This document shows positions 37,707-48,645 of a stretch of DNA of 64,000 bases, piece after piece. The DNA lies in NCBI GenBank assembly GCA_019636095.1, contig JAHBYF010000001.1, positions 310,001 through 374,000 on the forward strand. Direction: 5' to 3'. Below the pieces are notes generated by a model. It was given only the letters and a program-made list of their open reading frames with translations, did no database searches and had not been told where the DNA came from. Source of the stretch: Hyphomonadaceae bacterium (GTDB lineage Bacteria; Pseudomonadota; Alphaproteobacteria; Caulobacterales; Aquidulcibacteraceae). Every line of letters starts with the position of its first letter. Within the stretch, counting starts at the first letter, position 1. The translations under genes and the position numbers were made by a program.

Positions 37707-39259
37707 TCCGCGCCCATTTGCTGACGGAAGCGTTCCTCGAACGCAGCGTCGCGCGGCTGCGGCGCAAAACCTTCGCCAACGGAGATCTCCATCTCGCGGT
37801 TGACGCCGCCACCAAGCGGCACGGTCAAGTGCTCGACTTGACGAAATGTCGTGAAGTCGGTCGCGACGAGCGGCAAGTAGGCGGGGGTAACATGAACGAT
37901 CAGAACGCGGCCGCCTTCCTCGGGCCGCATCGGATCGTTCGCTTCCGCCGAATTGTTTGCCCTTCCGTGCAGCAACCACATTCGAACTGGCGGGAGGGGC
38001 GCGCCCGCTCGACGGGCTTCGCGCCAGTAATAGTTCAGCTCGAAATATGTCATTCGGTCATCGACCATCACCGCAGAGAACGGCAAATCCCCCGGCTGCA
38101 CAGCGGCGCGGCGCGCGATCTCGTTGGCGGTTTCTTCCCATCCACGCGCTGTGCGGACGCCCTTGGCTTGATTGGCGAGGGCAGGACACCAGACGATCAC
38201 GGCGATGAACGCGGCGCCGAGGGCGATGTTCGCCAGTGTTGCTGCGGCCAAAGTCCGTCGCCCGGCTCGCGACGAAAACAACGCGCCCGTCACGAGTAAC
38301 AGCACCGCCGGATAAGCGACGGCTGCCCAATTTGCGTTGGCGCGGGAAATGAAGGCTATGGCGCTAATGATGACGAACGGCGGTATGATGTAGGCGATGA
38401 GGAATTTCTCTTCGGTTGAAATTCCGTCGCTGCGCCGCCAGGCGCGCCACAGCGCCCAGATCAGCACCACAAACACTACAGGCCCGATCACGCCCGCTTG
38501 GCCGAAGATAAACTCAAACAGCTCATCAAGGTTGAAGAGCCTGGCTGCATCGAAGTGCGCATTCGATGCAGTGTGACGCGCTGTGACAAAGCCGTTCTGC
38601 ACGTTCCAGATCAAGTTCGGTGCGATCACTATCAGCGCAATGAGAGTTGCAAGCAGGCCGCGTCCTTTCGCCAGAGCTTGCCGCACCGGCTCTAGCCACC
38701 ACCCCGCCAAAGCGGTGCAGAGGAAAAAGTAGAACATTGCGTATTTGGCCTGCGCGCCCACGCCGATGGCGAGGCCAAGCACGGCGGCCCATACCCAGGC
38801 GCGGGTCGTCACTAGGTTCCACATGGCGAATAGCGCGATGGACCAAAGCGGCAGGAGCAGCGCGTCGGTGGAAATGAGGCTCGAAGAAAACCAAACACCC
38901 GGCAGCATCAGCCAGCCGAAGCCGGCCCAAAAACCCGGCCACGCACCATACATTGAACGGCCGAGCGCGAAGATCGCGGCGGCCGCAATCATATGCGCGA
39001 TCGGGGCGCCGAGGCGCACGGCCCACTCGGCGTCCGTGCCAGCCAGGAATGTTGTCGCGCCAATTACCCAGGCAATCAGCGGCGGCTTAGTGAAGTAGCC
39101 CCACTCGAATGTGCGCGACCACATCCAATACTGCGCTTCATCGAAATAGAGCCCGAGCGGAACGTGAAACAGCGCGACGATGCGCGCGGCGGTCACCGCG
39201 ATCAGTACAAACAGGAAGGCGAGAGTCGCGCGGTCGAAGGCGGCTCGGTTTGCGGTCAT
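37703..39259 (-). CDS. Membrane glycosyltransferase, GT39/ArnT-like (PMT_2 domain)
   Basis: About 518 residues from Met 39259. Roughly 10-11 membrane helices. The N-terminal loop has [21 protein letters not shown] with the DE(A) acidic motif expected for lipid-phosphosugar-dependent transferases, then KPPLIAWVI. The C-terminal 150 residues form a soluble periplasmic domain. It would transfer a sugar from a polyprenyl carrier to lipid A or another envelope acceptor; donor and acceptor are unknown. It stands alone between edd and aguA. Confidence 0.85.
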   Translation of the reverse strand: MTANRAAFDRATLAFLFVLIAVTAARIVALFHVPLGLYFDEAQYWMWSRTFEWGYFTKPPLIAWVIGATTFLAGTDAEWAVRLGAPIAHMIAAAAIFALGRSMYGAWPGFWAGFGWLMLPGVWFSSSLISTDALLLPLWSIALFAMWNLVTTRAWVWAAVLGLAIGVGAQAKYAMFYFFLCTALAGWWLEPVRQALAKGRGLLATLIALIVIAPNLIWNVQNGFVTARHTASNAHFDAARLFNLDELFEFIFGQAGVIGPVVFVVLIWALWRAWRRSDGISTEEKFLIAYIIPPFVIISAIAFISRANANWAAVAYPAVLLLVTGALFSSRAGRRTLAAATLANIALGAAFIAVIVWCPALANQAKGVRTARGWEETANEIARRAAVQPGDLPFSAVMVDDRMTYFELNYYWREARRAGAPLPPVRMWLLHGRANNSAEANDPMRPEEGGRVLIVHVTPAYLPLVATDFTTFRQVEHLTVPLGGGVNREMEISVGEGFAPQPRDAAFEERFRQQMGAD

Positions 39260-39385
39260 TTGCGTCTCGGATTGTCCCCCGCCTGTCTTAGCGGACAGAC
39301 GCGTTCGGCGCCAGAACGCGAGCGCAACTTGCACACGCGGTAAACGTGCCTATCTGGGCTCGTTTCAATGCGCTAAGGACCGGGC

Positions 39386-40372
39386 ATGACGACGATTCCT
39401 GCTGAATGGCGCCTGCATAAGGCGATTTGGACGGGCTGGCCCTCGGCGGCCGACCTCTGGGGCGAGGATCTGGACCCTGCTCGAGCCGAGGTCGCCGCGA
39501 TGGTCCGCGCACTCTGGGATGACGGTAAGGGCGACAAAATGCGCGTTCTGGCGCACGGGCGCGAGGCGGAGGCTTCGGCGAAGTTGGCTCTGGGTCGGGC
39601 GGCGGAAGTAATCCCCGGCGCATTTGGCGACATCTGGTTTCGCGACACCGGGCCGATTTTCGACAGCGCAGGCGTCGCGCATGGGTTTCAGTTCAACGGC
39701 TGGGGCGGCAAGTACCAGCTGCCGCACGACGAGGAAGTTGGCGCGCGCATCGCACTGCACGCGAAGGCGGACTATCGGCGCCACGAATTCATTCTGGAAG
39801 GCGGCGCCATCGAGATGGACGGCGAAGGCACGCTGCTGACAACGCGCCAGTGCCTGCTCAATCCGAACCGCAATGCACACTGGACCGAAGAAGGTGCGGA
39901 AGTGGCGCTGAAGCGTGCGCTTGGCGTCGAGAAGGTGCTGTGGCTCGACGAGGGCCTGCTCAACGATCACACAGACGGACACATCGACAATCTCGCGCGC
40001 TTCGTCGCGCCGGGCAAAGTCGTGTGCCAGGCGCCGGCAAATCGCGACGATCCAAACCACGATGTACTTGAAGAAATCGCGCTCTCGCTCGGCGCCATGC
40101 GCGATGCGAAGGGACGCAGGCTCGAAGTGATCCGAATCCCCTCGGTCGGCTTGCTTGAAGATGAGGATGGCGATCCGATGCCGGCGAGCCACATGAATTT
40201 TCTGATCGGCAATTCCACCGTTGTTGTGCCCATCTACTCAGGCAGTGGCGACGACGCGGTGAATGCGCTTGGGCCCCATTTCCCCGACCGCAAGGTTGTC
40301 GGGCTGTCGTCGAACGCCATTTTGACAGGTGGTGGCTCATTTCACTGCATCACCCAACAGGAGCCGGCGTGA
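39386..40372 (+). CDS. aguA: Agmatine deiminase
   Basis: 328 residues, slightly shorter than most AguA. Hydrolyses agmatine to N-carbamoylputrescine and ammonia. Seen: GDIWFRDTGPIF, LEGGAIEMDG, the histidine/aspartate motif NDHTDGHIDNLARFV and the nucleophilic Cys321 in GGGSFHCITQQ. The stop overlaps the aguB start (TGATG). Confidence 0.95.
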   Translation: MTTIPAEWRLHKAIWTGWPSAADLWGEDLDPARAEVAAMVRALWDDGKGDKMRVLAHGREAEASAKLALGRAAEVIPGAFGDIWFRDTGPIFDSAGVAHGFQFNGWGGKYQLPHDEEVGARIALHAKADYRRHEFILEGGAIEMDGEGTLLTTRQCLLNPNRNAHWTEEGAEVALKRALGVEKVLWLDEGLLNDHTDGHIDNLARFVAPGKVVCQAPANRDDPNHDVLEEIALSLGAMRDAKGRRLEVIRIPSVGLLEDEDGDPMPASHMNFLIGNSTVVVPIYSGSGDDAVNALGPHFPDRKVVGLSSNAILTGGGSFHCITQQEPA

Positions 40373-41208
40373 TGGCCAAGACGATCAAAGTCGCCGCGAT
40401 CCAGACGTCGTACGGCGAAGACATGAAGGCCAACATTGCCAAGACCGAACGCTTCGTGCGCGAAGCGGCGGGCAAGGGTGCGCAGGTCATTCTTCCGTCT
40501 GAGCTGTTTCAAGGGCCGTACTTCTGCACAGCGCAGGAAGAGAAGTGGTTCGGCACGGCTTATCAGGCGAAGACGCATCCGTGCGTTGTCGCGATGGCGC
40601 CGTTGGCGAAAGAGTTGGGCGTTGTGATCCCGGTCTCGATCTACGAGCGCGACGGGCCGCAATACTACAACTCGGTCGTCATCGTGGACGCGGACGGCAA
40701 GCAGCTCGGCGTCTATCGCAAGAGCCACATTCCTGACGGCCCCGGCTATCAGGAGAAATACTATTTCCGCCCAGGCGATACCGGATTCAAAGTTTGGGAC
40801 ACCGCGTTCGGACGCATCGGAGTCGGGATTTGCTGGGACCAGTGGTTTCCGGAAGCCGCGCGCGCGATGGCGATCCAGGGCGCGCAAGTGCTGTTCTATC
40901 CAACCGCGATCGGCAGCGAGCCGCACGACGCGTCGCTTGATACGCGCGATCCGTGGCAACGCGCGATGCAGGGGCATGCTGTTTCGAACGTACTCCCGGT
41001 TGTGGCGAGTAATCGCATCGGCACGGAAGCGAGCGGTCAGAAATTCTACGGCTCGAGCTTCATCGCGGATCATCGCGGCGATCTTGTTCAGAAGTTCGAG
41101 CGTACCGAAGAAGGCGTACTCGTGCACGAATTCGATCTCGATTTCCTCGATCGCCACCGTGCCGCCTGGGGTTTCTTTCGCGATCGGCGAACGGAGTTTT
41201 ACCGCTGA
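40372..41208 (+). CDS. aguB: N-carbamoylputrescine amidase
   Basis: 278 residues from ATG 40372. Nitrilase-superfamily enzyme that converts N-carbamoylputrescine to putrescine, CO2 and ammonia. The triad is visible: Glu44 (LPSELFQG), Lys117 (YRKSHIPDGPGYQEKYYF begins here) and Cys154 (GICWDQWFPE). Coupled to aguA upstream and to the DsbA-like gene downstream by one-base overlaps. Together with aguA it makes putrescine from agmatine. Confidence 0.95.
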   Translation: MAKTIKVAAIQTSYGEDMKANIAKTERFVREAAGKGAQVILPSELFQGPYFCTAQEEKWFGTAYQAKTHPCVVAMAPLAKELGVVIPVSIYERDGPQYYNSVVIVDADGKQLGVYRKSHIPDGPGYQEKYYFRPGDTGFKVWDTAFGRIGVGICWDQWFPEAARAMAIQGAQVLFYPTAIGSEPHDASLDTRDPWQRAMQGHAVSNVLPVVASNRIGTEASGQKFYGSSFIADHRGDLVQKFERTEEGVLVHEFDLDFLDRHRAAWGFFRDRRTEFYR

Positions 41209-41864
41209 TGACTGAGCCTCTGCGCATCGACTTTGTCTCCGACGTGGCGTGCCCTTGGTGCGTTGTAGGCTTGCGCTCTCTGCTCAAGGCGCTTGATGAC
41301 ACAGGTACGAGGGCGGAGATTCATCTGCAGCCGTTCGAACTCAACCCGGATATGGCGCCGGAAGGCGAAAACACCACCGAACATGTCGCGAAGAAATACG
41401 GCTCGACGGAGGAGCGTTCACGAAGCGCGCGCGAGGTGATCAAGGCTCACGGCGCGGCGCTTGGCTTCACGTTCAATTACGGGCCGGAAAGCCGTATCTG
41501 GAATACGTTCGACGCCCACCGCCTGTTGCATTGGGCTGAACTTGATCGGAAGGGGCTCGCGCTGAAAGAAGCCCTGTTCAAGCTGAATTTCACTGACCAG
41601 CGCTCGACGAGCGACCATGCAGCGCTGCTCGATGCGGTGCGTGAAGCGGGACTCGACGTGAAGCGTGCGGAGGTTATCCTGTCGTCGGATCAGTACGCGG
41701 CCGAGGTGCGGCACGCGGAGGAGTTCTGGCGCGGTCACGGCATCAATGCGGTGCCGTCGGCGATCTTCAACCAACGCTGGCTGGTGCAGGGTGGGCAACC
41801 GCCGGAAGTGTTCGCGCAAGTCGTCCGCGACGTGATCAGCGGGAAAGCGAGAGAAGCGCAATAG
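41208..41864 (+). CDS. DsbA-family thioredoxin-fold protein, FrnE-like
   Basis: 218 residues without a signal peptide, hence cytoplasmic. N-terminal FVSDVACPWCVVGLRSL carries the CPWC redox motif. The VPSAIFNQRWLVQGGQPPEVF end has the cis-proline expected in the DsbA fold; FrnE-type proteins share this layout. Its start overlaps the aguB stop, an unexpected partner for a polyamine gene. Overlaps the convergent hisN by 29 bp. Confidence 0.88.
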   Translation: MTEPLRIDFVSDVACPWCVVGLRSLLKALDDTGTRAEIHLQPFELNPDMAPEGENTTEHVAKKYGSTEERSRSAREVIKAHGAALGFTFNYGPESRIWNTFDAHRLLHWAELDRKGLALKEALFKLNFTDQRSTSDHAALLDAVREAGLDVKRAEVILSSDQYAAEVRHAEEFWRGHGINAVPSAIFNQRWLVQGGQPPEVFAQVVRDVISGKAREAQ

Positions 41865-42636
41865 CGCGATCGCGAACCGCCATATCGCCGTAGGCCAGAA
41901 CCTGCCCACCTTGAGTGGCGTCCCCTCCGTCCCAAGCGCAAACGCCGCCGCCGGCGCCGGTGATGATTGGGATAAGCGCGGCGATGTCGAAGGGTTTCAG
42001 GCCGCTTTCAATGACGCCGTCCATGTGGCCAGCGGCGACCATGCAATAGGCGTAGCAATCGCAGCCATAGCGGACGAGCTTGGCTTCGCGCCGGATGTTC
42101 GACCAGGCGCGCGCTTCGTCGCCTTCGAAGAGATCGGGGCTTGTCGTTGAGAACGTCGCGGCGTTCAGCGACTCGCAGGCGCGTGTCTTGAGTGAGTGCG
42201 TGCCGTTGCGCGTGGTGGCGTTGGCGCCATCCATCCAGCCGCGATAGCGCTCTTGTGTGAACGGTTGATCCATGACGCCGATGAGCGGCCGACCTTCATG
42301 ATAGAGACCGATGAGTACGCCCCAGGTCGGCAGCCCTGAAATGAACGCGCGCGTGCCGTCGATGGGATCGAGTATCCACTGATAGCCGCTTTTGCTTGGG
42401 CGCTCCCCATACTCTTCGCCAAGCACGCCGTGATCCGGAAATTCACTCTCGATCAGCGCGAGCATCGCGCGCTCAGCGGCCTGATCGGTCTCAGTGACCG
42501 GGTCGAAGCGGCCATCGTTCAGTTTGTCGGTAATGCTGTGCTTGGCGGCGCGGAAGTAGGGAAGGATGGCTTCGCGGGCGGCATCCGCCAATGTGTCGGC
42601 GAAGGTGATCAGGCGCGTCGTGTCATGCGTCGGCAT
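41836..42636 (-). CDS. hisN: Inositol-monophosphatase-family phosphatase, histidinol-phosphatase type
   Basis: About 266 residues from Met 42636. Mg2+-dependent phosphatase fold: LGEEYGERPSKSGYQWILD, the metal motif DPIDGTRAFISGLPTWG, and SGLKPFDIAALIPIITGAGG. The AFISGLP segment is typical of HisN (L-histidinol-phosphate to histidinol). Inositol phosphatase activity cannot be excluded. Confidence 0.85.
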   Translation of the reverse strand: MPTHDTTRLITFADTLADAAREAILPYFRAAKHSITDKLNDGRFDPVTETDQAAERAMLALIESEFPDHGVLGEEYGERPSKSGYQWILDPIDGTRAFISGLPTWGVLIGLYHEGRPLIGVMDQPFTQERYRGWMDGANATTRNGTHSLKTRACESLNAATFSTTSPDLFEGDEARAWSNIRREAKLVRYGCDCYAYCMVAAGHMDGVIESGLKPFDIAALIPIITGAGGGVCAWDGGDATQGGQVLAYGDMAVRDRAIALLSLSR

Positions 42637-42680
42637 GTCGTTTACTATAGACGTGTTCGCTACGCCGCGCACAAACGAAT

Positions 42681-42706
42681 ACGGACCCGCTTTGCAGCGA
42701 GTCCGT
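42681..42706 (-). terminator. Strong hairpin between the XRE regulator and hisN
   Basis: On the minus strand ACGGACTCGCT pairs with AGCGGGTCCGT (11 bp, one G-T pair) around a GCAA tetraloop. It is followed by ATTCGTTTG. It probably ends the XRE transcript; the T tract is weak. Confidence 0.6.
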
Positions 42707-42734
42707 CCCCGTTTACCCCAATCGAGGCGGCGTA

Positions 42735-43136
42735 TTAGGCCGCGTCGGTGGATTCGTCTTGCAGCGCCTTCGCGAGATCGAGGAGGCGGCGGCGCGGACG
42801 TTCACCGAGCTTGTAGTAAGCGCGGATCAGTTCCAGCGTTTCTTTCTGTGAGAGCACGTCAGCCGCGATCAGATCGCGGTCGTTGGCCGGAGCACCAGGG
42901 GTCGCGGGAGCCGCGACTTGTTGCAGGCCTTCGAAGAAGTAGTTCACCGGCACGTTCAGAGCGACGGCGAGTTCGTAAAGACGGCTCGCGGTCACGCGGT
43001 TCGCACCGCATTCGTACTTCTGGATTTGTTGGAAGCGAATGCCGATGGACTCAGCCAGTTGTTGCTGGGTGAGGCCCAAGAGACGGCGACGGCGGCGGAG
43101 CCGCTTGCCGACATGGAGGTCAATGGCGTTAGCCAT
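42735..43136 (-). CDS. XRE-family helix-turn-helix regulator
   Basis: About 133 residues from Met 43136 (MANAIDLHVGKRLRRRRRLL); Met 43172 is in frame. The HTH RLLGLTQQQLAESIGIRFQQ, then IQKYECGANRV, covers residues about 18-45. The C-terminal half is a charged helical tail. It resembles the widespread short alphaproteobacterial regulators of the PhrR/PraR type. The target is unknown. Confidence 0.85.
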   Translation of the reverse strand: MANAIDLHVGKRLRRRRRLLGLTQQQLAESIGIRFQQIQKYECGANRVTASRLYELAVALNVPVNYFFEGLQQVAAPATPGAPANDRDLIAADVLSQKETLELIRAYYKLGERPRRRLLDLAKALQDESTDAA

Positions 43137-43399
43137 GGTGTGTGCGCCCTTGTTCATGGCGGTGTCCCCCATGGGCCCGCCTTATGCGCTTTGGAGAGCA
43201 GGACGCGTGCCACGATCTATTGACGCGAATTGTTCCGTCGTTAGCGTTTGTTGACGCTGTTGGAGACGTGTGAAGCGAAATCTGCGCCGTTTCGGCGCCA
43301 CGTGTTTTGGTAAACGCGATCAAGCCACGTTTTCGTCATGGGCTTGCCCTTTGTGGCGCATCTTCGCGCGGGACTTATTCGTCTGAGGCGGAGCCGAAT

Positions 43400-43840
43400 A
43401 TGAAGATGCGTGCATTCCTACTAGTTGCTCTGTTCGCGCTCGGCGCGTGTGCAAGTACGCAGCGGACCTTGAGCTACAATGCCGGGATGCCAGACGCCGA
43501 CGTTTTTGTCGGCGATCAACGCTTTCAGATTTGGTTTCACGACCGCGATCAGACAGTGCTGGTGGTGCGAGGCCAACCGCGCTCGCTCGGTCTGCTGATG
43601 GCCGAGAACCTGACCGTTTACGCTAACGATCGCACGCTCGGCATTCTGTGGTGGGGCGCGGCGGCGAACGCGGTGCTGACTCAGTTTGGTTGCTACGGCA
43701 CCGAAGTGACCGGCGCCGATCAGATGCGGGAGATCGAGTACACGTGCACCAACCCGGTCGATGTCAACGCGCAGGTGGCGCAGCGCCGTGACGAATGGCG
43801 GCGCGGCGTGCGTGTGCCGCCGCCCGAGGAGCAGCGTTAA
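43400..43840 (+). CDS. Lipoprotein of unknown function
   Basis: About 146 residues from ATG 43400, with GGAG upstream. The signal peptide MRAFLLVALFALGACAS has lipobox LGAC. The mature part has no recognised family; two cysteines (QFGCYGT and IEYTCTN) could form a disulfide. The upstream 263 bp shared with the XRE gene shows no clear site. Confidence 0.72.
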   Translation: MKMRAFLLVALFALGACASTQRTLSYNAGMPDADVFVGDQRFQIWFHDRDQTVLVVRGQPRSLGLLMAENLTVYANDRTLGILWWGAAANAVLTQFGCYGTEVTGADQMREIEYTCTNPVDVNAQVAQRRDEWRRGVRVPPPEEQR

Positions 43841-43912
43841 TCGGCGGCGCGTCCGAATACGGCCAGCGTAAACATCAGGTCTGTGGCTCCTTGAATGTCC
43901 AAGGAGCCGATC

Positions 43913-44370
43913 ATGCTGCGTGTTCAGGGAATCCCGACTGAGGCGTTCAATCACTTTCGCGATGGCGGCGCTGACGCCAACGGCCAGGCGCCCGTCGTCA
44001 TGAAGGCGGCGGGCGGGGCTAATCCGTGCCGGCATTGCTTGGACTTGGTCGCCGATGGCGAAGACAAGCTCGTTCTCTCCTACCGGCCGTTTGATGCCCC
44101 CCAGCCGTACGCGGAGACGGGGCCGATCTTTCTGCATAAGCGTGCGTGCGCGCGATACGAGCGCAGTCAACTGCCACGTTGGTTTACGTTACTCGATCCA
44201 GCGGCGATCCGCGGGTATGGCGCCGATGATTGGATTCGCTACGATACCGGACGCATAGTGCGCGGCTGCGAGCTTGCCGAAAAGTCAGTGGCTATCCTTG
44301 AAGACGCCAGCATCGCTTACGTACACATTCGCTCGAAATTCGGCTGCTTTCAGTGCCGCGTGGACCGCGC

Positions 44371-44374
<4 letters not shown>
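43913..44374 (+). CDS. DUF1203 family protein
   Basis: 153 residues from ATG 43913, with AAGGAG 6 bases before it; an upstream in-frame ATG at 43895 is less likely. DUF1203 hallmarks are seen: NPCRHCLDLV, SYRPFDAPQPYAETGPIFLHK, C..YERS and the FGCFQCRVDR end. The conserved cysteines suggest metal or thiol chemistry, but the function is unknown. The stop overlaps the convergent typA stop. Confidence 0.85.
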
Positions 44375-46212
<1,838 letters not shown>

Positions 46213-46446
46213 GAATTTGGCTTTCGGAAGAGGAAGGGCAGGCTTCTGCCTGCTCTACTTGCCTGCTTCAACGGCAGGTCTGGAGATTCCTTATGCACAA
46301 CCTATCCGAGTGTGCATGTGAGCACCTGCAATATGGCATGGGGTTACAAAAATACAAATAAAGTCTGCGCTGTAGTAGAACTTACATGAACTTGACGTTT
46401 AGTTCACCTTGCAAATTGCTGCAGTGCGAAATACTTTTCTCGTGTT

Positions 46447-46536
46447 GCGGGGTTTCGCGATCCCGCTCCCGCCCTATCGGGCGTTTCCTCCCTATTATAC
46501 CTTTAACCGCCGGGCTCGCGCCCGGCGGTTTTTTCT
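46447..46536 (+). ncRNA. Candidate small RNA: three hairpins with a CU-rich linker, intrinsic terminator
   Basis: Within the gene-poor 46213-46596 interval three stems follow each other: GCGGG/CCCGC (46447-46466), CGCCC-TATC-GGGCG (46470-46483) and the terminator stem at 46505-46530 followed by TTTTTTCT. Between stems two and three lies TTTCCTCCCT, an anti-Shine-Dalgarno-like tract of the kind found exposed in several alphaproteobacterial sRNAs. No plus-strand reading frame explains the terminator. The 5' end is undefined; a TTGACG at 46392 could be part of a promoter, but no good -10 was found. Confidence 0.5.
46505..46536 (+). terminator. Rho-independent terminator
   Basis: AACCGCCGGGC / GCCCGGCGGTT, an 11-bp perfect stem with TCGC loop, followed by a run of Ts on the plus strand. 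Read on the minus strand it is not followed by Ts, so it serves a plus-strand transcript (the candidate sRNA). Confidence 0.85.
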
Positions 46537-46596
46537 TTGCCGTGATAACGGAACGCGGGCGAACGCCACCAATCCAATGGCTGTCAACGCAAAGCC

Positions 46597-47073
46597 TCAG
46601 GGTGACCGCGTATTGGTCAGTTCACGGAAGGCGAGTTCGGCGTCGTTGAGATGCGAAAAGAATAGGGTGAGGTCGCGAGTTTCACGACAGGCCGAATAGA
46701 ACGAGACGCGCTCTTCTGCGCCGTCCGCTCGACGCCATGTCACCGTGCCGTAAGGCGCATCTGTAACTTGAACGTCGCAATGGAGGCCGTGTGCGATGAA
46801 ACGCTCCGTCGGCGCCAGCGTTTCGCGAATCCGTTCGAAGTCGGCTGGCGTCAACGCGAACGTTTGTGCTGGCAGCAATGGCGAACCGAAACGTGCCCCA
46901 GGTTGAGTTTGCTCCAGCGTGGCATGTCCATCTGCGGCGATGGACCAACGCTCTTGGACGTAGCCCCACGAACTTACCTGAAAGGTGATGAGGGTGGTGT
47001 CTGCGACAGGCGCCTCGGGTGGCGAAGCACATGCGCATAGAAAAAGCGCGATCAAAGCGACCGAGCGGATCAA
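46597..47073 (-). CDS. Small lipoprotein, unknown
   Basis: 158 residues from TTG 47073, which overlaps the stop of the upstream gene (TTGA). Signal IRSVALIALFLCACAS with lipobox LCAC. The mature part is mostly beta, with two cysteines (GLHCDVQ and YSACRE). No family was recognised. Co-transcribed with the N-formylglutamate amidohydrolase-like gene. Confidence 0.68.
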   Translation of the reverse strand: MIRSVALIALFLCACASPPEAPVADTTLITFQVSSWGYVQERWSIAADGHATLEQTQPGARFGSPLLPAQTFALTPADFERIRETLAPTERFIAHGLHCDVQVTDAPYGTVTWRRADGAEERVSFYSACRETRDLTLFFSHLNDAELAFRELTNTRSP

Positions 47074-47981
47074 GTGAGGTTCTCTTGAAGGTTGGCGCTG
47101 CTGAGCGCCTCCGCCAGCCGTGTCATGTCTGCGCGCACGCGCGCGTATCCGTTGGTTCGTTCGAGCGTCCGTTCGTCAATATAGAGCGCGCGGTTGATTT
47201 CAATCTGCAGTGCATGCACGTGCGCGGCGGGGCGGCCGTAGGTTTGGGTGGTGTGACCTCCCGCGAAGGGCGTGTTGCGCGCAACGCGATAACCGAGGCG
47301 GCGCAGTGTTGCTTCAGCGAGAGCTGTCACCGAGGGGTGACACGAGGCGCCGAAGCGATCGCCCAGGACAACGTCCGGCGCGTGCGCGCCGCGGGCATTG
47401 TTCGGCATCGAATGGCAATCGATCAACACGGCGCAACCGAATTGCTCTCTTGTCTCGGTGACGAGATTCTCCAGCAGTGCGTGATAGGGGCGGTGGACGT
47501 TCGCGATACGCCGTTCGGCCTCGCTGAGAGCGAGCTTGCGGCGATAGATGGTTTGACCGTCGCCACTGATCCGGGGGATAGCGCCAAGGCCAGCTTGAAC
47601 GCGCGCGGAATTGTTCTGCGGCGATTGCGCCGGCCGCTCGTCGAACATTTCGGGATCAAGTTCGGCCGGGTCACGATTCAAATCGACATAGGCGCGAGCG
47701 ACAGTAGCAGAGAGAACGCAAGCGCCATGTGCCGCAGCGCCCGCAAACAGTTCATCGACGTATGCGTCTTCCGAACGTCTCAGACTGATCAGGCTGACGC
47801 GCGCGGCAGCCAGCAATTCTGGCGGGTAGCGGCGCCCGCTATGGGGCGAGGCGAAAATCAAGGGCGCGCTGCGGCGCAGGGGCTCAATCAGCACGAAGGG
47901 TGGTTCGTTGTGAACAAGGGCCTGGCTTTCGCCATCCGCAGCGGCGGGCGCCGCGCTTGAGCCGAGGTCTGTCGGGTCCAT
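47070..47981 (-). CDS. N-formylglutamate amidohydrolase family protein
   Basis: 303 residues. Zn-dependent amidohydrolase fold: FASPHSGRRYP, the RSEDAYVDELFAG segment, YVDLNRDPAELDPEMF and the LIDCHSMPN zinc motif. The family splits N-formylglutamate in histidine breakdown, but no hut genes are nearby, so the natural substrate is open. Precedes the small lipoprotein with a 4-bp overlap. Confidence 0.85.
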   Translation of the reverse strand: MDPTDLGSSAAPAAADGESQALVHNEPPFVLIEPLRRSAPLIFASPHSGRRYPPELLAAARVSLISLRRSEDAYVDELFAGAAAHGACVLSATVARAYVDLNRDPAELDPEMFDERPAQSPQNNSARVQAGLGAIPRISGDGQTIYRRKLALSEAERRIANVHRPYHALLENLVTETREQFGCAVLIDCHSMPNNARGAHAPDVVLGDRFGASCHPSVTALAEATLRRLGYRVARNTPFAGGHTTQTYGRPAAHVHALQIEINRALYIDERTLERTNGYARVRADMTRLAEALSSANLQENLT

Positions 47982-48126
47982 GCTCTGGCATTGTTCGCGC
48001 CCCTTGCGGGTGCGTCAATCTTTACACCTGTTTACGAGCTGTGTGTGACGGTTCAGCCGCTCTTTACCCGAATTATGCTAGGCGTTACCGGTTCAAGGGG
48101 GCCGGACGTTCCGGAGCTATTGGCAG

Positions 48127-48489
48127 ATGGCGCGTATTCTACTTGCCGAAGACGATGACTCGCTCCGGGCGTTCCTGGTGTCGAGCCTGTCGCGTGCGGG
48201 GCATGACGTTACCGGTTTCGGCGACGGCGACGCCGCTTGGGAAGCGCTTGAGCACGGCTCATTCGACCTGCTGCTGACGGACATTGTGATGCCAGGCCTA
48301 GACGGCATCGAGCTGGCGCGCCGCGGCGCGGAAGCCGATCCGGCCATGAAGATTGTCTTTATTACCGGCTTCGCGGCGGTCGCGCTTTCGGCGCAGAGCC
48401 AGGCGCCGAAGGATGCCAAGGTGTTGTCCAAGCCCTTTCACCTTAAAGATCTGGTCGTTGAGATCGAGCGGGTGATCGCGGCGGCATAA
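48127..48489 (+). CDS. cpdR: CpdR-type single-domain response regulator
   Basis: 120 residues, a stand-alone receiver domain. Acidic pocket AEDDDSLRAFL, phosphoacceptor Asp52 in LLLTDIVMPGLDGIELARR and conserved Lys101 in VLSKPFHLKDLV. The ITGFAAVAL...SQAPKDAKVLSKPFHL stretch is nearly the Caulobacter CpdR signature. In Caulobacter, unphosphorylated CpdR primes ClpXP for cell-cycle proteolysis; the same role is expected here. Confidence 0.93.
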   Translation: MARILLAEDDDSLRAFLVSSLSRAGHDVTGFGDGDAAWEALEHGSFDLLLTDIVMPGLDGIELARRGAEADPAMKIVFITGFAAVALSAQSQAPKDAKVLSKPFHLKDLVVEIERVIAAA

Positions 48490-48570
48490 GGAATCCCGCC
48501 CTTGAGGAATTGCGGGGACGCCTGTATAGGCGCTCCACCCAACGCATTGGGTTCTGGTTGTCCAGAACAA

Positions 48571-48645
48571 GGGCGCGTAGCTCAGCGGGAGAGCACCACG
48601 TTGACATCGTGGGGGTCACAGGTTCGATCCCTGTCGCGCCCACCA
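48571..48645 (+). tRNA. tRNA-Val(GAC)
   Basis: Acceptor stem GGGCGCG (48571-48577) pairs with CGCGCCC (48635-48641), followed by A and an encoded CCA. The anticodon stem CCACG/CGTGG encloses loop TTGACAT, anticodon GAC, read as valine. The T arm has GGTTCGATCC. It lies 81 bp after cpdR. Confidence 0.95.

Noticed and set aside
40342..41157. 271-residue minus-strand frame antisense to aguB
   Set aside because: AguB has its full catalytic triad on the plus strand; the opposite frame shows no recognisable features.
46494..46499. TATAAT on the minus strand, possible -10 for typA
   Set aside because: No -35 at the right distance, it lies about 280 bp from the gene and falls between hairpins of the candidate sRNA.
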